Positions 36,237 to 46,550 of a stretch of DNA of 64,000 nt are shown here, in pieces. The stretch comes from Liolophura sinensis (Eukaryota > Mollusca > Polyplacophora > Chitonida > Chitonidae), in NCBI RefSeq assembly GCF_032854445.1, contig NC_088296.1, positions 15,074,623-15,138,622 of the forward strand. The letters are read 5' to 3'. Position numbers and translations under genes: made by a program. A model generated the notes under the pieces. The model did no database searches. It was not told the DNA's origin and was given only the letters and a program-made list of their open reading frames with translations. Position 1 is the stretch's first letter, and each line of letters starts with the position of its first letter.

Positions 36237-36345
36237 AAAATTTCCCTAGGGTTGTGCCCGATATTCCCCCGCCATAATTCTGGCTTCCATCCATTTAGTG
36301 AAATATCCTTGACTACTTCATAAACACCCAATCAAATAAATGCAT
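36237..36345 (+). mobile_element. SINE family A fragment
   Basis: Mirror of 18377-18482. Confidence 0.7.
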
Positions 36346-36717
36346 AAATCTTTTTTTCACTATTGTTCAACGCTTGACTGCAAAGAATTTTTTACACAGC
36401 AGTCTGCCTTTCCCAAGCAATTAATGACTGTCACACATGAGAAGTATGGACATGCGCGCCATATGTCTTTGTTTATTTATTAATTAACCCCAAAAAATAT
36501 CTGAAAATTGGCGAAGAACCTCAAACTGAAGATATAAACTTTCAAAATCCAATGTACATAAAAAACTGTCCCCTATTGATACATTTTCTTCACATATGAA
36601 AATGACAAAAAAATCCCGTGCTTGTTGTTTTGTTTCTACTTCAGATTCGCCATGTTTAAAATCCAGTTTCCAGTATAACATGAGTGGAGTGGCATTTAAA
36701 TGACCAAACCTATTAAA

Positions 36718-36978
36718 ATGATTTATTTATTTCTTTATTTGATTGGTATTCTACGCCGTGCTCAAGAATATATGCCGGCAGCCGGCATTGTGGTGGGAGG
36801 ACACCGGTCAGAGCCCGAGGGTACCCCACGACAATCCGCAGGCTGCTGCATACCTTCCCACTTACGACCGGAGAGGAAGCCAGCATGAGCTAGACTTGAA
36901 CTCACAGCGACCGCATTGGTGAGAGACTCCTGGGTCATTACGCAGTGCTAACCAACTGAGCCAGGGGGTCCCCCTATT
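36718..36978 (-). mobile_element. tRNA-derived SINE, family A, near full length
   Basis: Mirror of 17750-17996; tRNA-like head at right end ('ccaactgagccagggggtc'). Confidence 0.93.
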
Positions 36979-37701
36979 CAAATAAAAAAATCTAAATCGC
37001 TCATGATATAATGAGGTACATCTATTGCGGAAATAACTTCAAACCGTCACTAGTAGTTTATGAGAACATAATCTTAAGGTCAATATGCAAATTAATTTGG
37101 GTGTTCACTTCGACACAGGGTGAATAAAACGTCGCACTACGCGCCTGACACTTACGAATACAATCTATTGATACATTGGATTTATCATTCTCGGAGTCCC
37201 CGGTTAGTACAATTCCAGTTATTACCATAATAATACATTTTTCGTGATAAAGCTGAAAAGCATTTTTTGTACATAAATCTACTATATAAATAAAATAGTA
37301 TTGACTATACTTTGACACGGTTTCCTGTTGTGCACTGTGACGTCCTGTTTGTATGTCAGTTTTCACGTGACTGAGGCTCATTGACCAATGGAATGGCTGG
37401 AAAAAAGAGATAATATTTTCTATACATCCGCATCTTTACGGATCGCGGTGACAACGCATACTATGGTTATGAAAGAGAACAAGACTCAGTTTACTTTTGA
37501 GATATTTGGTAGGCTATCATCCTGAGACATGATCTGTCAGTTTTTGTTAAGGGGGATCTGACACGTCAGATGGCCCAGTACCCATTCTCCAGACGTTACT
37601 CTTTTATTCCAATTTTGTTGAAAGGAATGCTGACTAGACAACGTAACAAAGAGAGTCCAATGCCTGGAACACTCGTATTAGGCGACATTTAGGGAATGTG
37701 A
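36979..37701. other. Upstream region of LRR gene
   Basis: Aligns with 17021-17749. A short minus-strand open frame (37058-37381) has no recognised domain. Confidence 0.5.
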
Positions 37702-37822
37702 AGGGGCGGAGCCACAGCAAATCGAGTGATAATTGTGTCCTAGCATGTCACGTTAAAGACGGCAATGATCACGTCAAATGCTAGGATACATTTTTCACGC
37801 AATCTGCTGTGGCTCCGCCCCT
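37702..37822. promoter_or_regulatory. 121-bp promoter-proximal palindrome
   Basis: Arms 37702-37753 and 37771-37822 (52 bases each) pair at 44 positions around a 17-base loop. The ends carry GC boxes in opposite orientation (ggggcgg ... ccgcccc). The inner parts carry TCACGT and ACGTCA, which resemble E-box/CRE half sites. It ends 86 bases before the ATG and is kept in both duplication arms. It could be an enhancer-like element, a small MITE or both. Confidence 0.8.
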
Positions 37823-37864
37823 CAAGAACTAAAGTGGGTAATGAACATAGGCCACGCTGTACTG

Positions 37865-37872
37865 TTTATAAG
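37865..37872 (+). promoter_or_regulatory. TATA-like box of the LRR gene
   Basis: 'tttataag' 37 bases before the ATG, followed by 'gtcaatg' as a possible initiator. This implies a very short 5' leader. Confidence 0.55.
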
Positions 37873-37908
37873 GCATGTCCACAGGTAGTCAATGTAGAGT
37901 GAAGCACG

Positions 37909-40887
37909 ATGGGGACAGTGAACGCTGTTCTCACGGTTCTAGCCATATTCGCCACTTACTGCAATTCTTTGTGTCCAGTTCATCCCAAATGCTCCTGTAG
38001 ACCGGCAAATGGCACGGACATCGTCTGTACACAGTTTAGTAGAACGATTCCTCGATTTTTGGACTCGCCCGTCAACTTTCGACGTCTAATATTGTCAAAC
38101 AAGCAGACTTGTTCAATCGAAGAGGGCTCCTTCTTGAATGTGAGTGCCACTGTGTTAAGCATTAACTATGTCCAAATCACAACGTACGGTTGCGAGGATT
38201 TTGTTGGACTGGAAGCGAAGCTCGTCGAGTTGTTCGTTTCCAGAACTACGCTCAGCTTAATCCCAAAATGTGCGATTGCTAACCTGACAAGGTTGACTAG
38301 ACTCGACTTAACGTACAACCAGATCACTGATATCCACACTGAAGATTTTGAAAGCCTCAAGGATTTAACATATTTAAGCCTTGCCGGGAACAAAATTACA
38401 AATGTCGAGCCCGGATGTTTCAGAGGTCTTGACAAATTAAGCACATTAGACCTAAGATTCAACAACATTGCTCAACTCTCAGATTTTTCGTTTCAAGGTC
38501 TGGTGTTTCTGAAGACGATATATTTGCAAAATAACAGCATAGTCAGCCTGCCTCTGAGAATCTTTGATACATCCAAGAAGCTAGAAAGTGTATATCTTGA
38601 CAACAACGACTTGGAGACACTTCCGGGTAATATTTTTGACCACACTGTTAATCTGAAATTTTTTTATGTTACAAACAATCGGTTATCATCTCTTCCACCT
38701 TTTATATTCTCCAAAACTACCAGGTTATATTATCTGCGCCTCAGTGCAAACAAGTTGAGAGATATACCTCTGAATCTGTTTAACTCAACTCCTGGTATTC
38801 GGATCATATATTTGTCAGATAACCAGTTAACAACCTTTAACTTTGATGTCGTATCACGATTAAAGAGTCTTCAATATCTGCACGTTAACAGAAAAAGAAA
38901 CAGCCCACAGGCTATAGATAGCTCCAAGTACGAATCCTTCATCAGCAGTCTCTTAAGGAACTCTCCTTCAGTCGTCTCCTTGAAACTTAGAAACAATGGT
39001 ATCAAATCTCTACCGCTGGGAGCTTTCAGTGAATTAAAGGTGCTTAATACATTGGATCTCAGTCAGAACAAGATCAACGAAATACCGGAGGGATTTCTGA
39101 CCAACTCCTCAAAGGTAAAGTACCTTATGCTACAACACAATCACATCAAGGAGATTCCACCAGATATCTTCACAGATTTGGATTCAGCGCTTTACCATCT
39201 GGACTTGTCTGGTAATCAACTGTCATCCACTGCCGCGAAGAGGTTAGTGGGGCAGCTACCGAAACTCACAAGTCTTCGTGAGCTTTTGCTGTCAGATATG
39301 CCACTACCCTCCCTGTCAGATAACATCACAGAACAGCTCGGCCTGATGAATATACTACATTTACGCAACTGCTCCCTAGACGAGACAACTGAAATTCGCA
39401 AAATGTTGTCTGCAAAGGAGACCGATTTTTCGAAGAACAGTCTAAAGACATTCGGAACAGCCAGTGGACCAGTGAGTATTACAATCTCTTACATGACTTT
39501 GAACATATCCTATAACTATCTTCCAGAGATTAACATATTGTTTTCTCCAGTGCGGTCTATCAGTATAGAGCTTTACGCAGACAACAACCAGATAGACAAA
39601 GTTACGTTATCTGGTAATGGCACCACCTTCGTCTACTTCCGACATTTAAGCCTGGCCCATAATTCAATCAGACGTTCCCTGAAAACATCACGTTTAAAGG
39701 AATGCACCATTTTGGATCTTTCACACAACAGGTTTTCAAACGTTACAGAATTCCCCTTGATGGATCCTTCAATATCAACCCCTTGTACAACTTTCCAAGT
39801 GATCACTTTGAACTTTTCTCACAACGTTATTACCAACATTTCCCCAAATGCTTGCCTTGGTCGCGTCACTAGTCTTGACCTCAGTTACAATCAGCTAACA
39901 GCACTGCCGTTTTTAATCCCCGTCTACAAAAGTCTGACCATAACTCTGAAGAGTCTTTTCTTGATGGGAAATAAGCTGTATTCCTTGTCACCCGATATAC
40001 TCGGAGGACCACGTACTTCACTCCGCACTATAGATATCCGTTTAAACCAGTTTCGTGAAATTGACAATTTGAAAGAAATCATCACATCGAGCCCTCTCGC
40101 TGAGGTTTACCTGGCCGGGAATCCACTCAGCTGCAACTGCAGTTTAGCGTGGATGAGGGCTGAACAGGTCTCTATGAAGTTTGACAAGGTCCGATGTCAA
40201 ACGCCCCCAAAAGCCAGTATGTTCCTTCTACAGTGTTATTCTATGGAGTCTTGTTTTCTGGGCAAAACATCCTTCCCACCTTCGTCCGCTGAAACACATA
40301 CATTTTGTGACGAAGACATCGCCTTGGAGATCTATAATCTGACTTGGAGTACGAATAACGAAAAGATTGAAATTCGCTGGAATACACAGGGACCAGGAGG
40401 GGTTCGGGGCATGAAGCTGACCTACCGTGACACACAGGATTCTAAAATTGACACAGAGATACTGATTCACCCTGACCGGAGGTCCGTCGTTATGGACGAG
40501 TTGTTAGAGGGTCGTACCTACAATGTCTGCATAGTCGTGGAAAACACACCGGAATCTTCATCAGACCCCTCCTGTGTCGTTGTCACAGGCAACAGACGCA
40601 ATACAGACCCCTCCTGTGCCGTTGTCACAGGCAACAGACGCAATACACAACTAATGATCATTGCCCTTGCTGTCTCTCTTGCAGTGTGTGCAGTCGCATT
40701 GTTTGCACTGTTGTTTTGCATGTTGATAACGCGATGCGAAGCAAAAGTGTGTTTTCAAGCAAATCCTGAACAGCCAACGCATTGCCCTGTTGAAAACACT
40801 CCATATCGTGCAAATTATGCCAACGGCATTTCTGAACAGTTTACGGAAAACGATTATGCTTATGTGAACGATAGTAACATGATATGA
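37909..40887 (+). CDS. LRR-FN3 transmembrane receptor, intact copy (992 aa)
   Basis: Single-exon type I membrane protein. Residues 1-20 form a signal peptide (MGTVNAVLTVLAIFATYCNS). About 22-42 is a cysteine-rich LRRNT (CPVHPKCSC...C). About 45-735 holds roughly 20 leucine-rich repeats of the LxxLxLxxNxI type. 738-782 is an LRRCT (NPLSCNC...C...ESC). About 802-890 is a fibronectin-III-like domain (IEIRW, LTYRD, LLEGRTYNVCIVVEN). About 885-912 is a duplicated 14-residue juxtamembrane segment. About 913-940 is a hydrophobic helix (LMIIALAVSLAVCAVALF). 941-992 is a cytoplasmic tail with YAN (970-972) and YVN (985-987), matching the SH2-ligand pattern pYxN bound by Grb2-type adaptors. No TIR domain, so not a Toll receptor; the layout recalls LRR-FN3 families such as FLRT or LRFN but with more repeats. 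Likely role is recognition or adhesion at the cell surface (inference). ATG chosen because a signal peptide follows directly and a TATA-like box precedes it. Confidence 0.93.
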   Translation: MGTVNAVLTVLAIFATYCNSLCPVHPKCSCRPANGTDIVCTQFSRTIPRFLDSPVNFRRLILSNKQTCSIEEGSFLNVSATVLSINYVQITTYGCEDFVGLEAKLVELFVSRTTLSLIPKCAIANLTRLTRLDLTYNQITDIHTEDFESLKDLTYLSLAGNKITNVEPGCFRGLDKLSTLDLRFNNIAQLSDFSFQGLVFLKTIYLQNNSIVSLPLRIFDTSKKLESVYLDNNDLETLPGNIFDHTVNLKFFYVTNNRLSSLPPFIFSKTTRLYYLRLSANKLRDIPLNLFNSTPGIRIIYLSDNQLTTFNFDVVSRLKSLQYLHVNRKRNSPQAIDSSKYESFISSLLRNSPSVVSLKLRNNGIKSLPLGAFSELKVLNTLDLSQNKINEIPEGFLTNSSKVKYLMLQHNHIKEIPPDIFTDLDSALYHLDLSGNQLSSTAAKRLVGQLPKLTSLRELLLSDMPLPSLSDNITEQLGLMNILHLRNCSLDETTEIRKMLSAKETDFSKNSLKTFGTASGPVSITISYMTLNISYNYLPEINILFSPVRSISIELYADNNQIDKVTLSGNGTTFVYFRHLSLAHNSIRRSLKTSRLKECTILDLSHNRFSNVTEFPLMDPSISTPCTTFQVITLNFSHNVITNISPNACLGRVTSLDLSYNQLTALPFLIPVYKSLTITLKSLFLMGNKLYSLSPDILGGPRTSLRTIDIRLNQFREIDNLKEIITSSPLAEVYLAGNPLSCNCSLAWMRAEQVSMKFDKVRCQTPPKASMFLLQCYSMESCFLGKTSFPPSSAETHTFCDEDIALEIYNLTWSTNNEKIEIRWNTQGPGGVRGMKLTYRDTQDSKIDTEILIHPDRRSVVMDELLEGRTYNVCIVVENTPESSSDPSCVVVTGNRRNTDPSCAVVTGNRRNTQLMIIALAVSLAVCAVALFALLFCMLITRCEAKVCFQANPEQPTHCPVENTPYRANYANGISEQFTENDYAYVNDSNMI
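40564..40647 (+). repeat. 42-bp tandem duplication inside the LRR gene
   Basis: Two copies (40564-40605, 40606-40647) encoding DPSCVVVTGNRRNT and DPSCAVVTGNRRNT just outside the membrane helix. It is present in both arms, so it is older than the inverted duplication. Confidence 0.93.
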
Positions 40888-40983
40888 AACATTCAGGAAC
40901 CAGTCGAGAAACTACGCCAGGACAATTTATGAAGGTAGTAAAGACACGGGAATGTATGGTCAAAATACAAAAAGACTTCTTTT

Positions 40984-40989
40984 AATAAA
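40984..40989 (+). terminator. Poly(A) signal AATAAA of the LRR gene
   Basis: AATAAA 97 bases after the TGA stop; conserved in the left arm at 13734-13739. Confidence 0.65.
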
Positions 40990-41771
40990 ACGTTCCTTTA
41001 TCTTCTAGAAAGAAAAATTACTTTATTTTATTATTATTTCTAATTTTATTATGTTATTTTTTTTTCTCCTGCAGAATGTCACTTATTTATTTGCATCCAA
41101 ACACTGTACTTACATGTGTGTGAAATTATGACAAGTAAATGCAATTTAGAGTATGACATATGTAAAAAAAATGTTAGTGGAGTGTACACTGTACTGCGAC
41201 TGAGGAAGAGATTTTTCTTCGAGTACTTGAAATATTTCGTTACATGCATTTTGTTTTTATAATGTGTAATGAATATCCCACTGTATCTTTTCTTGCCATG
41301 TTTGCAGTGTAATTTTACTGATACTTATACCCGACGTATGCCTAGCGTGTAGTGTATAACCTATAGTATTATTATGCATTTTAGAGTTGCTACGTTTTAA
41401 ATCTTGTATAATATGTACAAATTTAACTTGTGTAGGTCAAAAAAACTAAATTTATGTTAGTGTATCCATGTGGCTCACCTGTGCTGAAACAAAAACAAAT
41501 TCGCCACGTCCATTGTTCACTTGGTTTTTAATAATTATGACGTTACCCGAGGCGATAAGCTCTTGTTGTCGAAAGCAGGCTGGTAGAATAAGAAATATAG
41601 TACTATAACTGCCATGACTTTACAATAATATGCAAATGTAACAAATTGATGTGCAGAGCATGTCTTGTTGGGTATCATTTACGGTTTATTTTCAATAGTG
41701 CTAAATGAATATAGGCGACAGGTTTAATAAATGAAACAAACTATATTACGGACCTTAATGAAGTTCCGATT
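40990..41771. other. 3' flank of LRR gene, nothing recognised
   Basis: AT-rich, aligned with 12949-13733. Confidence 0.55.
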
Positions 41772-41940
41772 GTATCATTTTTATTTACTTATGTCATTGT
41801 TGTTAAGCATCATAGTAAAGAATTTTTCGCTTAATAACGGCGCCGGGTAGACTTCCTCGGGAAAACAGCGCCCCAGCTAGCCAGATGTGGATTCGAAATC
41901 ATGACCCATGGGTCAAAGCCCAGTTGCCTCCTGTTAGAAC
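41772..41940 (-). mobile_element. tRNA-derived SINE, family D
   Basis: Mirror of 12782-12948, with B-box-like complement 'ggattcgaaatc'. Confidence 0.65.
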
Positions 41941-42228
41941 GAATGTTTTAAATGTAATCGAGAGTACTTGACCCCAGCCAGTTATCTGTATACGGACACG
42001 TACACCGGTAAGTCTGGTTGGTTCACCTACAATGTACGAGCATTTCGATAACACCTGCATAGACTGATATGGAAATGTTCTTTCTGTTACCGATACAAAA
42101 CTAAATTTAGATGGATATACGTAAAAAACATGCCTGTCACACGGGTACAGAGTTCGTCAGAGAAAACATATGTGTTTATGATTGATGTGGATTATGAGGA
42201 CTTTGACATGCGTCTTTATATGTCTTTA

Positions 42229-43590
42229 TTTATGCATGCTCGTGCGTATATGTATGTATGTATATTTAGGTATGTCTTTGCATATGTTAACCCATCCAGT
42301 GGTTGCCTATTTTTGTGTAAATAATCATTCTCTAATACAGATAAAAGATCAGTCAGAGAAACAGAGCTCAAGTCAGCATAAATGCGATGAGCGACAAGCG
42401 ACATTCAGTATGTGTACAATGTCTTCAATAAATACATCCCAAGGTTCTGCCACTTATCGTGTGCATGGCTGACCTACAGAATGTACCCAGGCGTTTGTAT
42501 GTGCGTTATTTTATTTGGCTATGTATTTTTCTATTCAGATAAAGACTCAAGATGTTCATTACAAAGACGACGTTTTGACCTGTGTAACCTGTCAATCAAT
42601 CCAACCACAGATGTTTTTGCTGTACTGTTCGATCTTCTTTGATAGTTCATGAGATTCAAATTTATTCATCACTTTTATGTAAGAGGGTGATTTATTTTAA
42701 TTTATAGGGGCAATACATGTACATTAAGCAGGAGAGCATAATATACGCCGCTTTTACATTTGAGAAAGCGGACAGTGGCATGGTGGTTAAAGGCGTTTGC
42801 ATTTGGATGGCTATGACATCCCATACAGGTGCGAGTTCAAACCCAGCCTTGGGTTATGTTGCTAACTGGATGAAAAGTGCCTATATTCATATGATATAAT
42901 ATAGTTTTGAAAGACCGGTTGAACCATTGTATGTATATACGAATTAATCATTATGTTTCATGGAGATAAATTGCTAGGAGCTTTTGACTTCGGATTTGTA
43001 GGACACACGAGCTGAGGGTTCAAGCCCGGCAAGGTTTACTGCGGCTTTGGTGATAATAATAAGTTAACTAAGCACGTGTGACCGTTAGTGCACTGCAACA
43101 TTTGTTGAAGAGCGCTTGTGTTAACTACCAATAGCCGAAACCGATACAACACAAGCAGGATTTGATCATGCGTCGATAATTTACATGTTAAGGCCACACT
43201 TAAAATGCAACATCGCGATTGAGAAAACGACGTCGAGCTTTAAATGGGTCTCTAACATGCAAAAACTCTCATGTGTCCACATCGTGTTCAGATAAGTCGA
43301 ATTCTGTGGGTCGATATGAGCTTTTTTTTTTCGTGGCACAAGAAGAACATTACATAATGTTCAGCTGCTTAGCTGCCAACAATGTATAAACTTATAATGT
43401 AAATCTTCGTTCTTATTTAAAAAAAAAACATTTGAAAACATAACCGCTTGGGTAAAACCTTTAAACTACGTGTTGTAACTGTCAGGAGTTCGAATCCATC
43501 CATGAAAAATAGAAGGTGAAAATAGAAGAGCAGTCATTAGACCAATAGACACAGATGAAAGGACGTAAATCCCCAGCCAAACTTTAATTC
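42229..43590. other. Right-arm-specific segment with tRNA-like pieces
   Basis: About 1.3 kb mostly absent from the left arm; a short stretch near 43080-43110 still matches 12465-12490. It contains a tRNA-like A-box/B-box pair at 42770-42860 ('gtggcatggtggttaaagg', 'tgcgagttcaaaccc') and B-box-like sites near 43018 and 43490, suggesting decayed SINE heads. No gene recognised; ORFs at 42182-42472 and 42412-42642 lack domains. Confidence 0.55.
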
Positions 43591-44599
43591 TGCATCTGTA
43601 ATGAAAAATAACTTCTTAGTTATGATGCACACTATTGACACAATGTATGAACAGATACATGGCCTGCGTATGGGCTCCCCACTATCTCCTGATTTGAGCA
43701 GTCAGCATTAGCCAGTTCGCCTGTACGCTGGTAATCGAAAAGTGGACACCAGTGTTGCATTTCACCCAGATGACAACCCGAACAAATACCTACAATCAGC
43801 GCATCAAATTTACCGTGAAGACCCAGAAATACCAACAAATCCCTCTCCTTGATTTCCTTATCAAGAAGACAGATGACCAACTCACAACTATAGTATATGG
43901 CAAGCCTACCTATTCCAACCTATATATCCACTACAAATCTAACCATTCTCCCAAAACTAAAGCCGCCATTTTTTTTGCTCTAGCCAAAAGAGCCACCTCT
44001 ATATACTCAACCGACTTACCATTAGAAACCAACCACCTGCGAAATGTATTTACTAACCTAATTGGATACCTGGCAGACATGGTAAACCTACTCATAGGAG
44101 CCACCACTAACCCAGGGCCTACTCAGCAACCCAGAACCCTCGATGAAAGAACTGGCGTCCAAATGACTGTTCCGTTCAAAGGTCACACGAGTTATTCGAT
44201 CGACTGGTTACTAAAACAAAACACTGGTATAGAGACCATATTTAGGACTCAGAACACCCTGACAAACCATCTTCAAGCAAATGGAAGGAACATGTCCACG
44301 CCCAAGACTACCCTACGTGGTGTCGTATACCAGATGCTATGCAGCTGTAACTAGTACTACATTGGTGAGTCCTGCCGACCTGTAGACAAACGTATTAAAG
44401 AACACCAGACCTCAGTTCAGAAATCAGCCTCAAATTCCGCCATTTCAGATCACATCAAAGAAAACCCTACTCAGCTAATCAACTGGGACAATATCAAGAC
44501 CCTTAACACCAACTTAAGTCACTGGAACAAAGAAAACTACAAAAAATCCCTGCAGATCAGATGCCTTGATCCTTACACCGGTATCTGCCTGCCCTCTCC

Positions 44600-44855
44600 A
44601 TATGACCATCAGTTGGTTAGCGGGCTAGCGCAGCGTAATGACCCAGGAGTCTCTCACCAATGCGGTCGCTCTGAGTACAAGTTCAGCTCATGCTGGCTTC
44701 TTCTCCGGCCGTACGGGGGAAGGTTTGGCAGCATCCTATGGATGGTCGTGGGTTTCCCCCAGGTTTCCACCCACCATAATGCTGGCCGCCGTCGTAGAAG
44801 TGAAATATTCTTGAGTACGGCGTAAAACGCCAATCAAATAAATAAATAAATCTCC
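44600..44855 (+). mobile_element. SINE family A inside the Penelope-like element
   Basis: Mirror of 11128-11375; head 'cagttggttagcgggctagc', end 'cggcgtaaaacgccaatcaa'. Confidence 0.92.
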
Positions 44856-45065
44856 TTATGATCTATTAAACCTCCAGCAACCCCACGGAGCTTAATCCGA
44901 TTATATGTATACCATTCTACTATGTTAGCTGACTTTAGATAAGCTTTCCATTGTTTATCCTTTATTTAATACTTTGTTAATCTTTTAAACTGTGTTATCT
45001 CTCTTTGACACTTGTACCTCACGCTGTACAAATATAAACTCTGTTATTTTACTGATGTCAACCAC

Positions 45066-45099
45066 TTGAAAATGATGCTAGTATCAGCATCGAAACGTC
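45066..45099 (+). ncRNA. Hammerhead-ribozyme-like motif, right copy
   Basis: TTGAAAAT (45066-45073), stem II GATGCT/AGCATC (45074-45079/45086-45091), then GAAACGTC (45092-45099) with palindromic ACGT as possible dimer-type stem III. Two core positions deviate from CUGANGA. Sequence is identical to the left copy. Confidence 0.5.
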
Positions 45100-45157
45100 C
45101 TGTATGTAATAAACAAGAAGTCGTTATCCATAAGAAATCCATCTTGTCTTAGCTATA

Positions 45158-46260
45158 CATCAAGTAGAATACCAGAATACGTGCGGACTAGCCGTACATA
45201 ACTTCATACATAAAAATAAATTAATGAGAAAGCCTGCCTACTCGTGGTTGCAGAAGCAATCTACAATACTCACACTGAAAAAAAATGTCTCTATACTTCG
45301 CGAAATAATAGAAAAAAGTGTTGAGAATATATTTTCTTACGTATATTCATGTTTGGTTTTTTGGTGTTGTACATCAATTGTCTTTTCACCTTCTAATGTA
45401 ACACAGAAATACATAAAAACCGTTTTGTTTGTGATATTTCTGCTCAGAAGCTTTATATGCTGAAACAAAAGATGTATTCGCATTATGCGATGCAAATGTC
45501 AATCGGATTTCCCATGTTCATATATAACAGAATAATGGTACAGTCACGGTTCAGTGCACACAACAGGGATGGTAGGGGACAAGCAGTAAGCCATCCGTGC
45601 TCATAGATCCTCTCTCACTAATCTGCAATGAAGATTTGAGAACGCATAATGAGAAATAATATTGAGATATGGTCCAGGGGTCCAGAAAGACAAAGCGCCA
45701 TGTAAGAGAAGACAGCAATACGACAAAATAAGCCTCCAAGCCAAATATGGACATCTCACTGAATTATCTCCCCTTCACATCACAATCCGATCGGGCTACA
45801 CCCGTCTGCTATACCCTTGAGTTATATCTTCTTTAACACAATATCCAGATTCTTTGAAATTTACTTCAGCCTGGGTTTTATTCTGCCAGACCTCGAGGAT
45901 ACTGAATCCTGATTTATGCAGAAATACAGAAATGTAACGTAAGACTTTTATACAATATAATAAGACTTACAACATAAAGGAAAAGGCACTTGAAAATAAT
46001 TTTTGTATTGAGGATATTTGGGACTTGCCCATGTTATATATAATGTCTGTGTATTAATGACAGAATTAAGGATGTAACACATGTGAAATAAATATATCTG
46101 CACTATAACAAATTTTTCACCAAACAAATATGTTCAAATTTGATTTTTCATCACATTTATATTTTCAGTCTATTCATAAATATTACAATAATTCAGAAAT
46201 AATGCATAGGTTTGGATATAAAAAACAAAACAACACATTTACATTCAACTAAAACTTGAA
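45158..46260. other. Right-arm sequence aligned with 9729-10828
   Basis: No recognised gene. The minus ORF 45551-45754 and plus ORF 45224-45463 have no known motifs. Confidence 0.5.
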
Positions 46261-46327
46261 AAAAAATATTAAAGACTTATTTTACAAATACGTGTGCACC
46301 CTCCTTCATTTGAGTTCCGCCCCGTCT

Positions 46328-46333
46328 TTAATG
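46328..46333 (-). terminator. Possible poly(A) signal ATTAAA for the SRCR gene
   Basis: Minus-strand ATTAAA about 70 bases past the TAG stop at 46402-46404. It is the nearest candidate. Confidence 0.4.
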
Positions 46334-46401
46334 TTTTCTTCCTCTTCCAATATAATTAGTTTGACAAAATAATTAAGGTGAGAAGGTGTCGTCGTTCTTG
46401 T

Positions 46402-46550
46402 CTACTCCAGGCTCGTTGTTGTCGAACACGACGATTCGTCAAACCCGTTTCGGCAGTTCCAACGCATATCACACCGTTCCCGTCTCTTAAAGCAGCCCAT
46501 TGCTGGGTCCCCACAGGGTTCATATTCCGCAAGAAAACACGGGTTTGAGG
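46402..46550 (-). CDS. Terminal exon: LDL-receptor class A domain
   Basis: Acceptor 'gctag', phase 1. Encodes (A)[48 protein letters not shown], stop TAG. Six cysteines with the RCD..W.C..G.DE..C pattern of LDLa; the calcium-binding acidic set is incomplete (NGFDESSC for DGSDE). It has no counterpart in the left arm. Confidence 0.85.

Larger units (their letters stand above)
43591..45157 (+). mobile_element. Penelope-like element remnant (RT + GIY-YIG), right copy
   Basis: Plus strand: RT motif RMGSPLSP near 43670, then a gap and frame changes. 43752-44354 (200 codons) covers the RT end (IPLLDFLIKKTDDQL, TIVYGKPTYSNLYIHYKS) into the linker and endonuclease start (TLRGVVYQMLCSCN). A TAG at 44352-44354 is followed in the same frame by YYIGESCRPVDKRIKEHQ, the GIY-YIG core. 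It keeps more RT signature than the left copy but has a deletion after SPLSP. SINE 44600-44855 interrupts it before the 3' part carrying a hammerhead-like motif. Confidence 0.85.

Noticed and set aside
37909-40887. Toll-like receptor call
   Set aside because: The tail is only 52 residues without TIR motifs, and an FN3-like domain precedes the membrane helix.
43752-44354. Host gene of 200 codons
   Set aside because: Sequence matches the RT C-terminal and GIY-YIG parts of Penelope-like elements, and the frame is broken before the YYIGES core.
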